In this document: positions 17,761-26,421 of the stretch, in pieces
Layout of the letters: every line of letters begins with the position of its first letter
Numbering within the stretch: position 1 is the first letter of the stretch
NCBI GenBank assembly: GCA_023663615.1
Contig: JAMPHA010000001.1
Span: 744,001 to 808,000, forward strand
Length of the DNA stretch: 64,000 nt
Source: DLAJ01 sp023663615
Lineage (GTDB): Bacteria; Bacillota; Clostridia; Lachnospirales; Lachnospiraceae
Direction of reading: 5' to 3'
The notes under the pieces: generated by a model
What the model was told of the DNA's origin: nothing
The model's database searches: none
The model's input: only the letters and a program-made list of their open reading frames with translations
Translations under genes and position numbers: made by a program

Positions 17761-18834
17761 TTAAAAAAGCCAAGTATGATACGGTAACAGCTTTACCAAT
17801 TCATCGTACGCCTTATACAAAAACGCCGCAAAATAAATAGCGCCGAACACCGTCACGCCGACCACGGCAATCCTTTGCTTCTTTTTGTCCGCTATGCCAA
17901 GCGCCGCTCCCGGCAGAAGAAACACCTGCGTGACCGTCATATACGTTCCGATCCGCGACACCTCCGGTAAAAAAGAACCGCACAGATAAAGCAGGAGCGC
18001 CGCAACATTCAGTCGGAAATAAAATAACATCTGTCTGTTATTCTGTATCGCATCCCGATAGACGAGCAGGCAGAACAACAGCACCATCGCACACCTTGCG
18101 ATATTGACATAGGAGGTTCCGCCCTCCAGATACATCGTATTGCGGTATGTCGGGTACAAATATAAGATCAGCTTCAAATAAACATCGCCGAACACAAATC
18201 CGCTTGCCGCAAAAACTGTCAGCAGCACCGTCTGCCAGCGCTTCCAATGACAGTCCGCCAACAGGTAGACCGGCAGTACAATGAGCGCCGACTTATGGAT
18301 CAGCGCGCCGACAAGAACCGTCAGAATAAATTTCACATAATTTTTGCGGAACAGATACGGGATCGCACAGAGCGCAAACGCCACCGCTACATAATAACGC
18401 ACGGTATTTAATGACTGATAATAATATCCGAACGCCATAAACAGATAGAAACTGAACACAAAGCTGGCGCTTAGGGTATATAATGCTTTTAGACTGAAAA
18501 ACACCGTAACAAAAGCAAAAAACGCAAACAAAAACAGATAATTGTCCTTTCCGAACAAGGTCTGCAGGCATTTGACAAGTACGTTAAACCCCCGCTCGGT
18601 CGGCACGACATATCCGTACCAGATATTATAAAAATACTCCTCATAGCGCCCGTAATCATTGCCGACATAATACCGTGCCGCAGACACGGCAAACAGGAGC
18701 AGAAAAACAGCGCACAGACCAATACGGTTCAGGAACATCCGCCTGCTCATGCCCCTTGCCGGAAGCGCCTGCGGCTTCACGACGAAAAATGCGGCTGAAG
18801 TTGTAACGAGCAATAGCACAATGTATACGATCAC
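17761..18834 (-). CDS. EpsG family polysaccharide polymerase (Wzy-like)
   Basis: The protein of about 357 residues has roughly ten membrane segments and the EpsG hallmarks: RYYVGNDYGRYEEYF in an early outer loop, PTERGFNVLVKCLQ, and LNTVRYYVAVAFALCAIPYLF before a GALIHKSALIVLP segment. EpsG-type proteins polymerise exported repeat units at the outer face of the membrane. The start is a GTG at 18834 that overlaps the TGA stop of the upstream gene, with GGAGG 7 nt upstream; the longer open frame to 18951 is inside that gene. With the Wzz-like and sugar-phosphate transferase genes it forms the core of a Wzy-dependent system. Confidence 0.88.
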   Translation of the reverse strand: MIVYIVLLLVTTSAAFFVVKPQALPARGMSRRMFLNRIGLCAVFLLLFAVSAARYYVGNDYGRYEEYFYNIWYGYVVPTERGFNVLVKCLQTLFGKDNYLFLFAFFAFVTVFFSLKALYTLSASFVFSFYLFMAFGYYYQSLNTVRYYVAVAFALCAIPYLFRKNYVKFILTVLVGALIHKSALIVLPVYLLADCHWKRWQTVLLTVFAASGFVFGDVYLKLILYLYPTYRNTMYLEGGTSYVNIARCAMVLLFCLLVYRDAIQNNRQMLFYFRLNVAALLLYLCGSFLPEVSRIGTYMTVTQVFLLPGAALGIADKKKQRIAVVGVTVFGAIYFAAFLYKAYDELVKLLPYHTWLF

Positions 18835-19610
18835 TCCGCCGCCTCCCGCATTCCCTGCTTCATCAGTGCATACGCCTTTTTCATAGGAATCTCCGCACAC
18901 ATCTTTGCCTTGTTTTTGAGCAGGAAACGCAGCGCGAGCGGCTTTTTCCAAAAACCGTACAGATGATAATACAGGACTCCTCTGTCAAAAAAGAATTTCT
19001 CATGATAGCCGTCAAACCATGTGGAGGGTCTCGGCACTTCCTTCCCGATCGTCACCGGTACCTTATAAACCTTCAATCCCTTCGCAATGCAGTCACGGAT
19101 AAAGAGACTATCCTCGCCGTTGCTGTATTTTGCCCCGCCGCCGAACAACAGCGAAAAAGTGATGTTCTTCTGATGCAGCTTTCCCGTGCGCACAGCGAAG
19201 CTGTATGCCGGATAACGCCCGCAGTTATGCAGACCGACCTTTCCAAAACAGTCGTTACGATATGTGCGGCGCTCCTCGCAGACATCCACGTTAAACAATA
19301 ACATATCCGCCTCTGGATGCTTCTCAAATTCCGCAAGAATTTTCTGCTCATATCCCTCGTTATATACAATATCCTCGTCGGAAAACACGCTGATGTCATG
19401 ATCGGCACGCAGCAGCGCATTGTTGCGGCTTAACCCCACGCCCCGCTCCCGGAACCGATACGCACGGATTCTGTGTCCTCCCTGCTCCCACTCCTCGTAA
19501 GCATTCTCATCGCACTGGACGATGACGATCGCATCCGAGACAATATGCATTTGGCGAACCAGCTCCCGCGGCTCCTTATCCACCGCGGACACAAGCAGTT
19601 GTAAGGTCAT
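18831..19610 (-). CDS. GT-A glycosyltransferase (GT2-like)
   Basis: This 259-residue protein lacks a textbook GT2 start but has the GT-A elements: ERGVGLSRNNALLRA, then DISVFSDEDIVYNEGYE with the metal-binding DED, and the acceptor-side GGGAKYSNGEDSLFIRDCI, in which the GED motif contains the probable catalytic base. It acts in the cytoplasm on a lipid-linked intermediate. Its stop overlaps the EpsG start, and its start overlaps the end of the Wzz-like gene by 4 bp, so the three genes are tightly coupled. Confidence 0.8.
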   Translation of the reverse strand: MTLQLLVSAVDKEPRELVRQMHIVSDAIVIVQCDENAYEEWEQGGHRIRAYRFRERGVGLSRNNALLRADHDISVFSDEDIVYNEGYEQKILAEFEKHPEADMLLFNVDVCEERRTYRNDCFGKVGLHNCGRYPAYSFAVRTGKLHQKNITFSLLFGGGAKYSNGEDSLFIRDCIAKGLKVYKVPVTIGKEVPRPSTWFDGYHEKFFFDRGVLYYHLYGFWKKPLALRFLLKNKAKMCAEIPMKKAYALMKQGMREAAE

Positions 19611-20602
19611 GCCCTTTCCTCCACCTTATTTCCCGAAGCCCTGCCCGCACGGTAATACGCCTTGACAAACCACTCGTCCGCCTCCGTGATCTTCGTATAA
19701 ACGACCGGGCACTCCTGAATGCTCAAATTATGCAGCACACGCGAAAGCCGCCCGCTGTTCTCTTTTCCCTGCGGCACCTTCACGATCACGCCGCCCTGCG
19801 CGCGGATCTGTTCATAGGTCTTACGCTCAGCGCCCAAAAGCTCCTGCACGGACAATGCCGGATACGCTTTTCCGCAGCAGAACCGCTCCTCATTCAGTGC
19901 AAGTTCCCCGCACAGCTTTTGATCTTTACATTCGATCCCTGCGCAGGGAACACCGAAACGTGCCTCAATCTCCTGCGGCAGATAGACCGCATTCCGCACG
20001 GCGATCACCAGTAACAGAACCAGCACCGCCGCCAATGTAAAGCCCGCCGCACCCGTCGCCGCCGCCCGCAGCATATGATCGGCGACTTCCTCCAACACCG
20101 GTTCCTCCGAACGGATCACCTCAATGCGTTCCAGCTTCTCGCCGTCTGCGGCATAATGAACGACCGCCTGCTCCACCGCCTGTTGAAGCAGCTTCGCCTC
20201 ATCCGCATCTTTTGCCGCTGCCGTCGTCGTGAGGACGCGGACGTCGGATAAGATCTCGGCCTCTACACAATCATCCACATATTGCCTGTCATAGCCCGCC
20301 GGGAGCAATCCCATCGCATAACCGAGAATGAGATCGGATGAAAGCAGGTCATTCCATGTATAACCATTATAGTAATAGTCAAAAAACGTTTTATCTTCTA
20401 TTTCTTCAAAGGTAATATAATATTGGCTCCTTGCCTCATATACGCGGCGTCCGAGCGCACGGGAATGCCAAATGCCGTACAGTGCGCCGCAGAGCAATGC
20501 CCCCGCCAGTGCAGAAATAATAACAATCGGTATTTTTTTGAGCAGTAACAGGACCACGAGCTTAAGATCGACGCCCTCCCGTTCCAATTCCCGCTGATTC
20601 AT
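19607..20602 (-). CDS. Wzz/YveK-like polysaccharide chain-length regulator with a divergent C-terminal domain
   Basis: The N-terminal region VDLKLVVLLLLKKIPIVIISALAGALLCG is the first membrane helix of the Wzz domain, a second helix is near residue 185 (AAGFTLAAVLVLLLVI), and the intervening extracellular part is of normal size. After the second helix about 130 further residues lack a P-loop; IVKVPQGKENSGRLSRVLHNL resembles a degenerate BY-kinase-type nucleotide-binding fold. No CpsD-type kinase gene or phosphatase is present in the window, so chain-length control here may not involve tyrosine phosphorylation. Confidence 0.75.
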   Translation of the reverse strand: MNQRELEREGVDLKLVVLLLLKKIPIVIISALAGALLCGALYGIWHSRALGRRVYEARSQYYITFEEIEDKTFFDYYYNGYTWNDLLSSDLILGYAMGLLPAGYDRQYVDDCVEAEILSDVRVLTTTAAAKDADEAKLLQQAVEQAVVHYAADGEKLERIEVIRSEEPVLEEVADHMLRAAATGAAGFTLAAVLVLLLVIAVRNAVYLPQEIEARFGVPCAGIECKDQKLCGELALNEERFCCGKAYPALSVQELLGAERKTYEQIRAQGGVIVKVPQGKENSGRLSRVLHNLSIQECPVVYTKITEADEWFVKAYYRAGRASGNKVEERA

Positions 20603-20624
20603 GCCGTTACCGCCCCCTTTCCCT

Positions 20625-20703
20625 ATTCTTCTCCGGTCTTACCTGTTCTTTCCCAGTCTTACCTGTTCTTATCCGGTTCTACCTGCTCTCACCCGGTCTT
20701 ACT
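20625..20703. repeat. Four tandem 20-bp repeats between the Wzz-like and sugar-transferase genes
   Basis: Four units of about 20 bp, each with a CCGGTCTTACCTG-like core (one reads CCAGTCTTACCTG, one CCGGTTCTACCTG), follow one another in the 143-bp intergenic gap. The sequence is not obviously coding on either strand. It may be a recombination-prone spacer or act on mRNA structure. Confidence 0.85.
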
Positions 20704-20745
20704 GCGCAACGCTTTACAAAGAGTCCCATGGTCGTGCAGTCTTCC

Positions 20746-22131
20746 TTACTTGTCCTTGCCGGAATCCTTCATTGCCGTTGTCTGCCCCTCGTCAATTCCC
20801 TCCGTGCTCTCCGGCACAAACAGGATCTTTAACGTAAGGAGCATGAGCTTCACATCCATCCAGACCGTATAATTCTCGATATAGGTTAAATCAAGCTTTA
20901 ATTTGTCGTATGGCGTTGTATTATATTTCCCATACACCTGCGCATACCCCGCAAGTCCCGCCTTCACCTTCATGCGGTAAACAAACTCCGGCATCTCCTG
21001 TTTATACTGCTCAATGATCTCCGGACGCTCCGGACGCGGACCGATAAAGGACATATCGCCCTTGAGAATATTGATGAGCTGCGGAAGCTCATCCAGACGG
21101 ATCTTCCTGATGATTTTTCCAACCGGTGTGATCCTATCGTCGTTTTTGGAAGAAAGACGCGCAACGCCATCCTTTTCCGCATCCACACGCATACTGCGGA
21201 ACTTCAGGATCGCAAACTTCCTCTCCCCCCGCGTGCACCGGATCTGCTTATACAGAACCGGACCGCCGTCGTAGAGTTTGACCGCAAGCGCCGTAAGCAG
21301 CATGAACGGCGAGGCGATCACCAGTAAAAGCAGCGAACAGAACAGATCGATACAGCGTTTGACAAACCGCTGCTCCACGGTCAGCTCATATTCCCTGATC
21401 AGAAAAATCGGCGTATCAAACAGGTTGAGCTGCTCCGCCCCTTTCACAAGCACATCGGTGATCTTCGGCATAAAATAAATCCTGACAGAATGGGCATAAC
21501 AGTATTTCATCAAATTATTGCGCTCTTTTGCCGGAAGATCCCACAGCACAACCGCGTCAAACGCGCCTGAGACCGCCTTTTCGCGAACAGCGTCCATCCC
21601 CTCCGCGATGCCGATCGACTCCCGGATCGTATATTTATCCCTGCGCGACTGAAACTTCGCCGTAATATCCTTAACGTCCCGCTCCCCGTACACGAGCAGC
21701 AGCTTTCTCGGCGGGTACAGTCTGTGATAAAGGCGGTTACTGAGAAACGTCCAGATTCCCGCAATGACGAGCTGAAACAGCGTCATTTCGATCATGGGCG
21801 GTACGGCGACGATCCAGTTTGCCATCAGCGAGATCTGAAAATACGAAATGACATTGACGGCAATCAGTGAAAAAATCTGGGAAAAGAAAACGTCCGTCCC
21901 CTTGAGATACCCCACCCTTGTTCCGCCGTAGGTCGTGCTGAAAAATAAAAGCAGCACAAAGTAGATGAGCAGTACGAGCACATGCCCCCGGAAATAAAAT
22001 TTCAGGCGCAGACGCACGGGCGTATAGTACACATAAAACCAAGTATACGCATACACCGCCGTCATCAGCGCAAGTCCGACCAAAGATAGTCCCGATATGA
22101 TTAACCGTTTTGCCGATTCAAATTTTTTCAC
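20746..22131 (-). CDS. Polyprenyl glycosylphosphotransferase (initiating sugar-phosphate transferase, WbaP/WcaJ type)
   Basis: The N-terminal half has about five membrane helices and a CoA-binding-like domain; the C-terminal third is the catalytic PHPT domain with KRCIDLFCSLLLL, YKQIRCTRGERKFAILKFRSMR, and RLDELPQLINILKGDMSFIGPRPERPE. It transfers a hexose-1-phosphate to undecaprenyl phosphate and so starts repeat-unit synthesis. The start is a GTG at 22131, with GGGGAG 4 nt upstream. The tail EGIDEGQTTAMKDSGKDK is not conserved in character. It is the only initiating transferase in the window. Confidence 0.92.
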   Translation of the reverse strand: MKKFESAKRLIISGLSLVGLALMTAVYAYTWFYVYYTPVRLRLKFYFRGHVLVLLIYFVLLLFFSTTYGGTRVGYLKGTDVFFSQIFSLIAVNVISYFQISLMANWIVAVPPMIEMTLFQLVIAGIWTFLSNRLYHRLYPPRKLLLVYGERDVKDITAKFQSRRDKYTIRESIGIAEGMDAVREKAVSGAFDAVVLWDLPAKERNNLMKYCYAHSVRIYFMPKITDVLVKGAEQLNLFDTPIFLIREYELTVEQRFVKRCIDLFCSLLLLVIASPFMLLTALAVKLYDGGPVLYKQIRCTRGERKFAILKFRSMRVDAEKDGVARLSSKNDDRITPVGKIIRKIRLDELPQLINILKGDMSFIGPRPERPEIIEQYKQEMPEFVYRMKVKAGLAGYAQVYGKYNTTPYDKLKLDLTYIENYTVWMDVKLMLLTLKILFVPESTEGIDEGQTTAMKDSGKDK

Positions 22132-22255
22132 GAAGCTCCCCGGACCTTTCCGTCACACCCCCGCAGTGCAGGAGCGCCGACTCACAGGTTTTGTCTTCTG
22201 CAACGACCGTCGGTTACAGATTTTGTTATCAAAAAAAGAACGATTTTCTCATTTT

Positions 22256-23032
22256 TTATATGCGCCGCAGCGTTGCGCGGACTGCCCATCCGCAAAAGTA
22301 ACGCGCGCTATTAAATACAGAAAGCCCCTCCTGTTTTCGGTAGAGCGCCCAAATACGCCTCATTGCTTCCCATTTATTGGAAGAGAGCGATTTCGCCGGT
22401 CTGCGGTAGATCGTTGTCACCTCATCCATTCCGTAAGCGGTATGTCCCGCCTTCAGGATGCGCCACCATGCAGCGGTATCCTCGCTCTTTATCTCCGGCA
22501 TTTTCACGAGTTCCTTGGGAATCCGCGCAAGATCAAACAGCACCGTGGATGTAAAAATGACCGTGCGCGACAACGCCTGTCGGTAACGCAGCTCCTCCGG
22601 CACATGCACGATCTTCCCCGTCCCGTTCGCATCGGCGTCCCCGAACTCATAGGCGGTAAACACAAAGCCCGCCTGTTTTTCTTTTAAGAACGCAAGCTCG
22701 CGTGAAAGCTTGTCCGCGGACCAGACATCATCCGCATCCAGATACGCGAGATACCTGCCTGTTGCCGCATCCACGCCGGTATTTCTCGCCCGCGCGGCGC
22801 CGCCGTTTTCTTTTTGCCTGATCAGACGGATGCGCGGATCGTTATGAACGCGCAGATAATCCTCGATCACCCCGACGCTTCCATCCCCGGAGGCATCGTC
22901 CACCAGAATCAGCTCCCAGTCCGTATAAGTCTGCGCCTGCACCATGGCAAGCGTCTGCGCGATATAACCCGCCGCCTGATATACCGGGACCACAATGCTG
23001 ATCCGTTCTTTTTTATGCTGTAACGGTTCCAT
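22256..23032 (-). CDS. Family 2 glycosyltransferase
   Basis: ISIVVPVYQAAGYIAQTLAMVQAQ, LVDDASGDGS and AYLDADDVWSADKL give a standard GT-A core with a D-x-D-D metal site near residue 97. The length (258 residues) matches the short EpsE-like branch of GT2. The typical SDPFSTS-like region is replaced by KSEDTAAWWRILKAGHTAYG, in which the ED pair should supply the catalytic base. It lies between the sugar-phosphate transferase and a GtrB-type gene and may add the second sugar. Confidence 0.88.
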   Translation of the reverse strand: MEPLQHKKERISIVVPVYQAAGYIAQTLAMVQAQTYTDWELILVDDASGDGSVGVIEDYLRVHNDPRIRLIRQKENGGAARARNTGVDAATGRYLAYLDADDVWSADKLSRELAFLKEKQAGFVFTAYEFGDADANGTGKIVHVPEELRYRQALSRTVIFTSTVLFDLARIPKELVKMPEIKSEDTAAWWRILKAGHTAYGMDEVTTIYRRPAKSLSSNKWEAMRRIWALYRKQEGLSVFNSARYFCGWAVRATLRRI

Positions 23033-23059
23033 TCCGTGACATCCTCCGCCGCCTTCGTC

Positions 23060-23989
23060 CTAGAGTTCCTCTTTGATCAGATAGATCGGGCGTCTCTTGA
23101 CTTCCATATAAGTTTTGCTCAAATATTGTCCCACGATACCGATGCATAAAAGCTGCACGCCGCTGAGCAGCGACATGATGCATACCATGGACGGCCAGCC
23201 CGACGTCGGATCGCCGAAAATGAGCGTCCGCACCACGATCACAAGGATCAGGATCAGCGCCAGAAAACAGAACAGCACGCCTAATACCGATGCGATGGCA
23301 AGCGGCGCCGTGGAAAACGCCATGATCCCCTCAAGCGAGTAGGCGAACAGCTTCCAGAACGACCATTTTGTCTCTCCTTTCACGCGCTCGATATTCTCAT
23401 ATTCCAGCCATTTCGTCTGAAATCCTACCCATCCGAATATCCCCTTGGTAAACCGATTATATTCCTGCATGGACAAAATCGCGTCCACAACCTGCCTCGT
23501 CATCAGGCGGTAGTCCCTTGCGCCGTCCACGATCTCCGTCCTGCTGATCTTACGCATCAGGCGGTAAAACATTCTCGCAAAAAAAGAACGGATCGGCGGC
23601 TCGCCCTTTCTGCTGACCCTCCTTGTCGCCACTGCGTCGTACCCCTGCTCAATGTAGGAATACATTTCCGGCAGAAGCGCGGGCGGATCCTGTAAATCTG
23701 CATCCATCAAAACCGCGAAATCCCCTTTTGCCTTGGACAATCCCGCATAGATCGCCGCCTCTTTGCCAAAATTGCGCGAAAAAGAAACCAGACGCACCCG
23801 TTCATCCTTCTCATGCAGCCTGCGCACCTCCGCTGCCGTATGATCCTTAGAACCGTCATCCACATAAAGGATTTCCAGTTCCACATCCTTTTCATGAAAA
23901 AACGCTTCCTGCTTCATCAATTCTTCATAAAAATAAGGAACATTTTCCTCCTCGTTATAACAAGGAACAATCACACTTAACAGCTTCAT
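23060..23989 (-). CDS. GtrB/DPM1-like bactoprenol-phosphate glycosyltransferase
   Basis: The N-terminal catalytic domain has LSVIVPCYNEEENVPYFYEEL, YVDDGSKDHT, FSRNFGKEAAIYAGL and MDADLQDPP, all diagnostic for the DPM1-like GtrB branch. Two C-terminal membrane helices follow from about residue 230. These enzymes make a polyprenyl-phosphate sugar at the inner membrane face for use by polytopic GT-C enzymes. Such partners occur at 9537, 36494, 39938, 52399 and probably in the split gene directly upstream at 24079-25834. GGGAGG lies 6 nt before the ATG. Confidence 0.9.
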   Translation of the reverse strand: MKLLSVIVPCYNEEENVPYFYEELMKQEAFFHEKDVELEILYVDDGSKDHTAAEVRRLHEKDERVRLVSFSRNFGKEAAIYAGLSKAKGDFAVLMDADLQDPPALLPEMYSYIEQGYDAVATRRVSRKGEPPIRSFFARMFYRLMRKISRTEIVDGARDYRLMTRQVVDAILSMQEYNRFTKGIFGWVGFQTKWLEYENIERVKGETKWSFWKLFAYSLEGIMAFSTAPLAIASVLGVLFCFLALILILVIVVRTLIFGDPTSGWPSMVCIMSLLSGVQLLCIGIVGQYLSKTYMEVKRRPIYLIKEEL

Positions 23990-24078
23990 TGTCCGCCTCC
24001 CGCCATGAAAACCAAATGCCCGCCTGATTTTCCTTTGCGCCTACTATCTTACCACATTTTCCCATTATCGTAAACCGC

Positions 24079-24978
24079 TTAGCGTGTGTAAACAAAAAAC
24101 CGCTCCGATTCATAGACGCAGGAAAGTCCCCAATTGTCTAAAAATTCCGCCTCAAGCGGCTCCTTTAAGATGATCAGGTTGCATCCGTACGCAAGCGCAA
24201 GTTCCGCCGTCGCGGTCGTCAAGGGCGGCTCCGCCTCCATTGCCTGGCAAAGAAGCACCTGTTCCCCGGTATAGATGTCGTTCACACCGGCAAGCGCGTC
24301 CGTCTGCCACAGATCTCTGCCATAGGCAAGCACGATACCGGCGTCATATCGTCTGACCGCATCCATCATGCGTTTGGGCGCGGCCATGAGCGGTACCTGA
24401 CCGCTTTCCCTCATCCGCGCAGCATGCGACAGAACCGCGTCCATCGCCCCTGACTCCTCCTCATCCCACTCAGCGCTGCGCCTTTTTACAGCATCCGACT
24501 CTCCATACGGGACCACCGTCCCGGCACAGGCCAATGAAACGACAAGCAGCAGTGCGATCGGAAGCGTCCGCCTTTTCCGGCGTTTCAGAATATCCGCCGC
24601 CGCATACGCGATCAGCGGCAGGATCGGAACCGCCAGCGCCGCATAGACATAACGGTAAACACGCCCCGTTATTTTTTCAAACAGCAATGCCGTCAGCGGA
24701 TTGAGCAGTAAGACCAGCCATACAGCCGGAGCAAGAAAGCTTCTCCGGCTCCCGCCGCTTCGTCCATCCCCTGTCACGGCGCCCGGCAATGCGGTTTCCT
24801 CCGCTGGAAACTCCTTCATTTGCGGTGCGCCCTCGCACTCCGCATCTGCATTCCCGCCCCGCGCGGCAATCCTCGTCCCCGCCCAGTAAAGCGCCGCCGC
24901 GAATGCAAGTGCAAGATATGCGCCGCCCCGCGTTTCCATCCGGAAAAAGGTAAGTAGACCTTCCCAACACTCACGCAT
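24079..24978 (-). CDS. C-terminal half of a split polytopic membrane protein (DUF6077-like)
   Basis: The part supported by its ribosome-binding site starts at ATG 24978 with a G-rich stretch about 8 nt upstream; the open frame to 25134 is a shadow of the upstream gene. It has several membrane helices, a loop NPLTALLFEKITGRVYRYVYAALAVP, and a soluble tail ending ESERFFVYTR. It overlaps the upstream open frame by 8 bp. Removing one G from the G5 tract at about 24988-24992 would join both frames into one protein of about 580 residues. I therefore regard this as the second half of one gene. Function unknown; probably a GT-C-like enzyme. Confidence 0.6.
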   Translation of the reverse strand: MRECWEGLLTFFRMETRGGAYLALAFAAALYWAGTRIAARGGNADAECEGAPQMKEFPAEETALPGAVTGDGRSGGSRRSFLAPAVWLVLLLNPLTALLFEKITGRVYRYVYAALAVPILPLIAYAAADILKRRKRRTLPIALLLVVSLACAGTVVPYGESDAVKRRSAEWDEEESGAMDAVLSHAARMRESGQVPLMAAPKRMMDAVRRYDAGIVLAYGRDLWQTDALAGVNDIYTGEQVLLCQAMEAEPPLTTATAELALAYGCNLIILKEPLEAEFLDNWGLSCVYESERFFVYTR

Positions 24979-25834
24979 CCGCACCGCCCCCTTTCCCGAC
25001 GGACATCCGCTTCCGGACGAACGAAACAGGCAGCGCAAGCAACGCCATGCCCCCCGTTGCGAGAAAGACCGTCTGTAAGGAAAACCCCTGGTGCAGCAGC
25101 CGGAACGCATACGCCCCGCTGTCATAGCTGCCAAACAGCACCAAAAACAGATAAAACAGCAGCATATGCCGGCGCGTCCTGCCCGTCAATCCCAATGCCC
25201 CCGCTAACACGCTGCACGCCGATACATTCAAAAGCAGCCCCCATACGGGAACCAGACTGCATATGAACGGATACGCCCGCGCTCCCGCATAGATGCACAG
25301 GACCGCATAGAATTGCGGCAGCGCGTTACATTTGGCGAGCGGCGTCATGCCGAACATAAACTCCGCGCCCGTGGCAGGATGATACCGGTACAGCGTGCGC
25401 GTCTCAAGCGTCGTCGCCGCCTGCTCCACAGTCATATCATTGCCAAAATACGGCGTGTCTATTTCGATCGCAATCACATTCAGTACAAAGACGAGCGCGG
25501 TCAGAAGCCATAGGATCATCCGCTCCCGCTCAACTGCAGCCGCCTTCACTTCCCGCACCGGCGCAGACCAGAGCCCGCCGCGGACGATCAGCACGGCGTT
25601 TAGAAATAAGACCACGCAGGCGCACAGATACCCCCACTGCAAAACGAAAAAAGGAAGGGACAGACCGACGACCGCGATCTGCAAAAGAAAAAACAAAATC
25701 AGCAAAGTAAAGGAACCGGTCACAAATGCGTGCGCCGCTCCTTTTCCCTGCTGATGTAATAGTTGTTGTATCATGCGTCCGACCGCATAGCATACGACCG
25801 AAAACACAAGTAATATGACGATACCGGAAATCAC
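24971..25834 (-). CDS. N-terminal half of a split polytopic membrane protein (DUF6077-like)
   Basis: This 287-residue frame starts with a GTG at 25834, preceded by GGAGA 7 nt upstream, and a candidate promoter lies at 25872-25900. It has about seven hydrophobic segments and an extracytoplasmic loop EIDTPYFGNDMTVEQAATTLETR, with acidic residues before a helix as in GT-C enzymes. It ends abruptly after GKGGGADA at a G-rich run, and the following frame continues with further membrane helices. It is the first gene of the large EPS operon. Whether the split is real, a sequencing slip, or phase variation cannot be told by eye. Confidence 0.6.
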   Translation of the reverse strand: MISGIVILLVFSVVCYAVGRMIQQLLHQQGKGAAHAFVTGSFTLLILFFLLQIAVVGLSLPFFVLQWGYLCACVVLFLNAVLIVRGGLWSAPVREVKAAAVERERMILWLLTALVFVLNVIAIEIDTPYFGNDMTVEQAATTLETRTLYRYHPATGAEFMFGMTPLAKCNALPQFYAVLCIYAGARAYPFICSLVPVWGLLLNVSACSVLAGALGLTGRTRRHMLLFYLFLVLFGSYDSGAYAFRLLHQGFSLQTVFLATGGMALLALPVSFVRKRMSVGKGGGADA

Positions 25835-25871
25835 AGACTTTTCTCCATTCTCTCAGAATCATTCCGTTTCC

Positions 25872-25900
25872 AGTATATCCCATCTTTGGATTAAGTGCAA
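25872..25900 (-). promoter_or_regulatory. Candidate promoter of the large EPS operon
   Basis: TATACT (25872-25877) and TTGCAC (25895-25900) are 17 bp apart on the minus strand, ahead of the GTG at 25834. The -10 is close to consensus and the -35 weak, which would suit a regulated promoter. It sits in the 68-bp gap behind the Spo0A-like gene. Confidence 0.45.
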
Positions 25901-25902
25901 CT

Positions 25903-26304
25903 TTAACCCTGCTCCTCCCGCAGCTCTAATTGGATCGCATCCGCGATCCTTGCAATATATTCGCTGTTCGTCGGCCTGTTCTTTCCGTCGGCACAGGTAT
26001 AGCCGAACAATTCCTCAAAGGTCTCCTCATTGCCGCGCTCCCACGAAACCTCGATCGCATTGCGCACCGCACGCTCCACTTTCTGATCGGTCGTCCTGAA
26101 TTTCTTGGCAAGCTCCGGATACAAAAGCTTTGTAACACTGCTGACGACCTCCATATCTTTAAGGCACATCATCACCGCTTCCCGCAGATACCGGAATCCG
26201 TTCAAATGTGCGGGTACGCCGATGTCAAGCATCATCTTTGTCACCCTGCGCTCTAAGCGTATCCTTGTCTGCTCGTCCTCCACAAACATATGCATTGTCG
26301 TCAT
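25903..26304 (-). CDS. Stand-alone Spo0A C-terminal DNA-binding domain protein (no receiver domain)
   Basis: The protein of about 133 residues aligns over nearly its whole length with the effector domain of Spo0A: VTKMMLDIGVPAHLNGFRYLREA, SSVTKLLYPELAKKF, KVERAVRNAIEVSWERGN and RPTNSEYIARIADAI. The recognition-helix block is conserved, so it should bind 0A-box-like DNA. The response-regulator receiver with its phosphorylatable aspartate is absent and only a short leader precedes the domain. The start at 26304 has AAGGAG 7 nt upstream. It lies directly upstream of the EPS operon promoter and downstream of three secreted-protein genes, so it may regulate either group. Confidence 0.9.
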   Translation of the reverse strand: MTTMHMFVEDEQTRIRLERRVTKMMLDIGVPAHLNGFRYLREAVMMCLKDMEVVSSVTKLLYPELAKKFRTTDQKVERAVRNAIEVSWERGNEETFEELFGYTCADGKNRPTNSEYIARIADAIQLELREEQG

Positions 26305-26359
26305 TTTTGTACTCCTTTCGGCAGTCATCCCGCTAAATGCTCATTTTCCTACAACTGAC

Positions 26360-26389
26360 ATTTTAGCATGTTCAACGACAATTTGTAAA
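26360..26389 (-). promoter_or_regulatory. Candidate promoter of the Spo0A-like gene
   Basis: TTTACA (26384-26389) and TAAAAT (26360-26365) are 18 bp apart, and the ATG is about 50 nt downstream. The spacer contains TTGTCGTTG, a partial match to the 0A-box core TGTCGAA, so self-regulation is possible but weakly supported. A 6-bp hairpin (ATCCAT/ATGGAT) lies just upstream near 26395-26412. Confidence 0.5.
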
Positions 26390-26421
26390 CGGTAATCCAT
26401 CGCGTAATGGATGCTAAGGCG

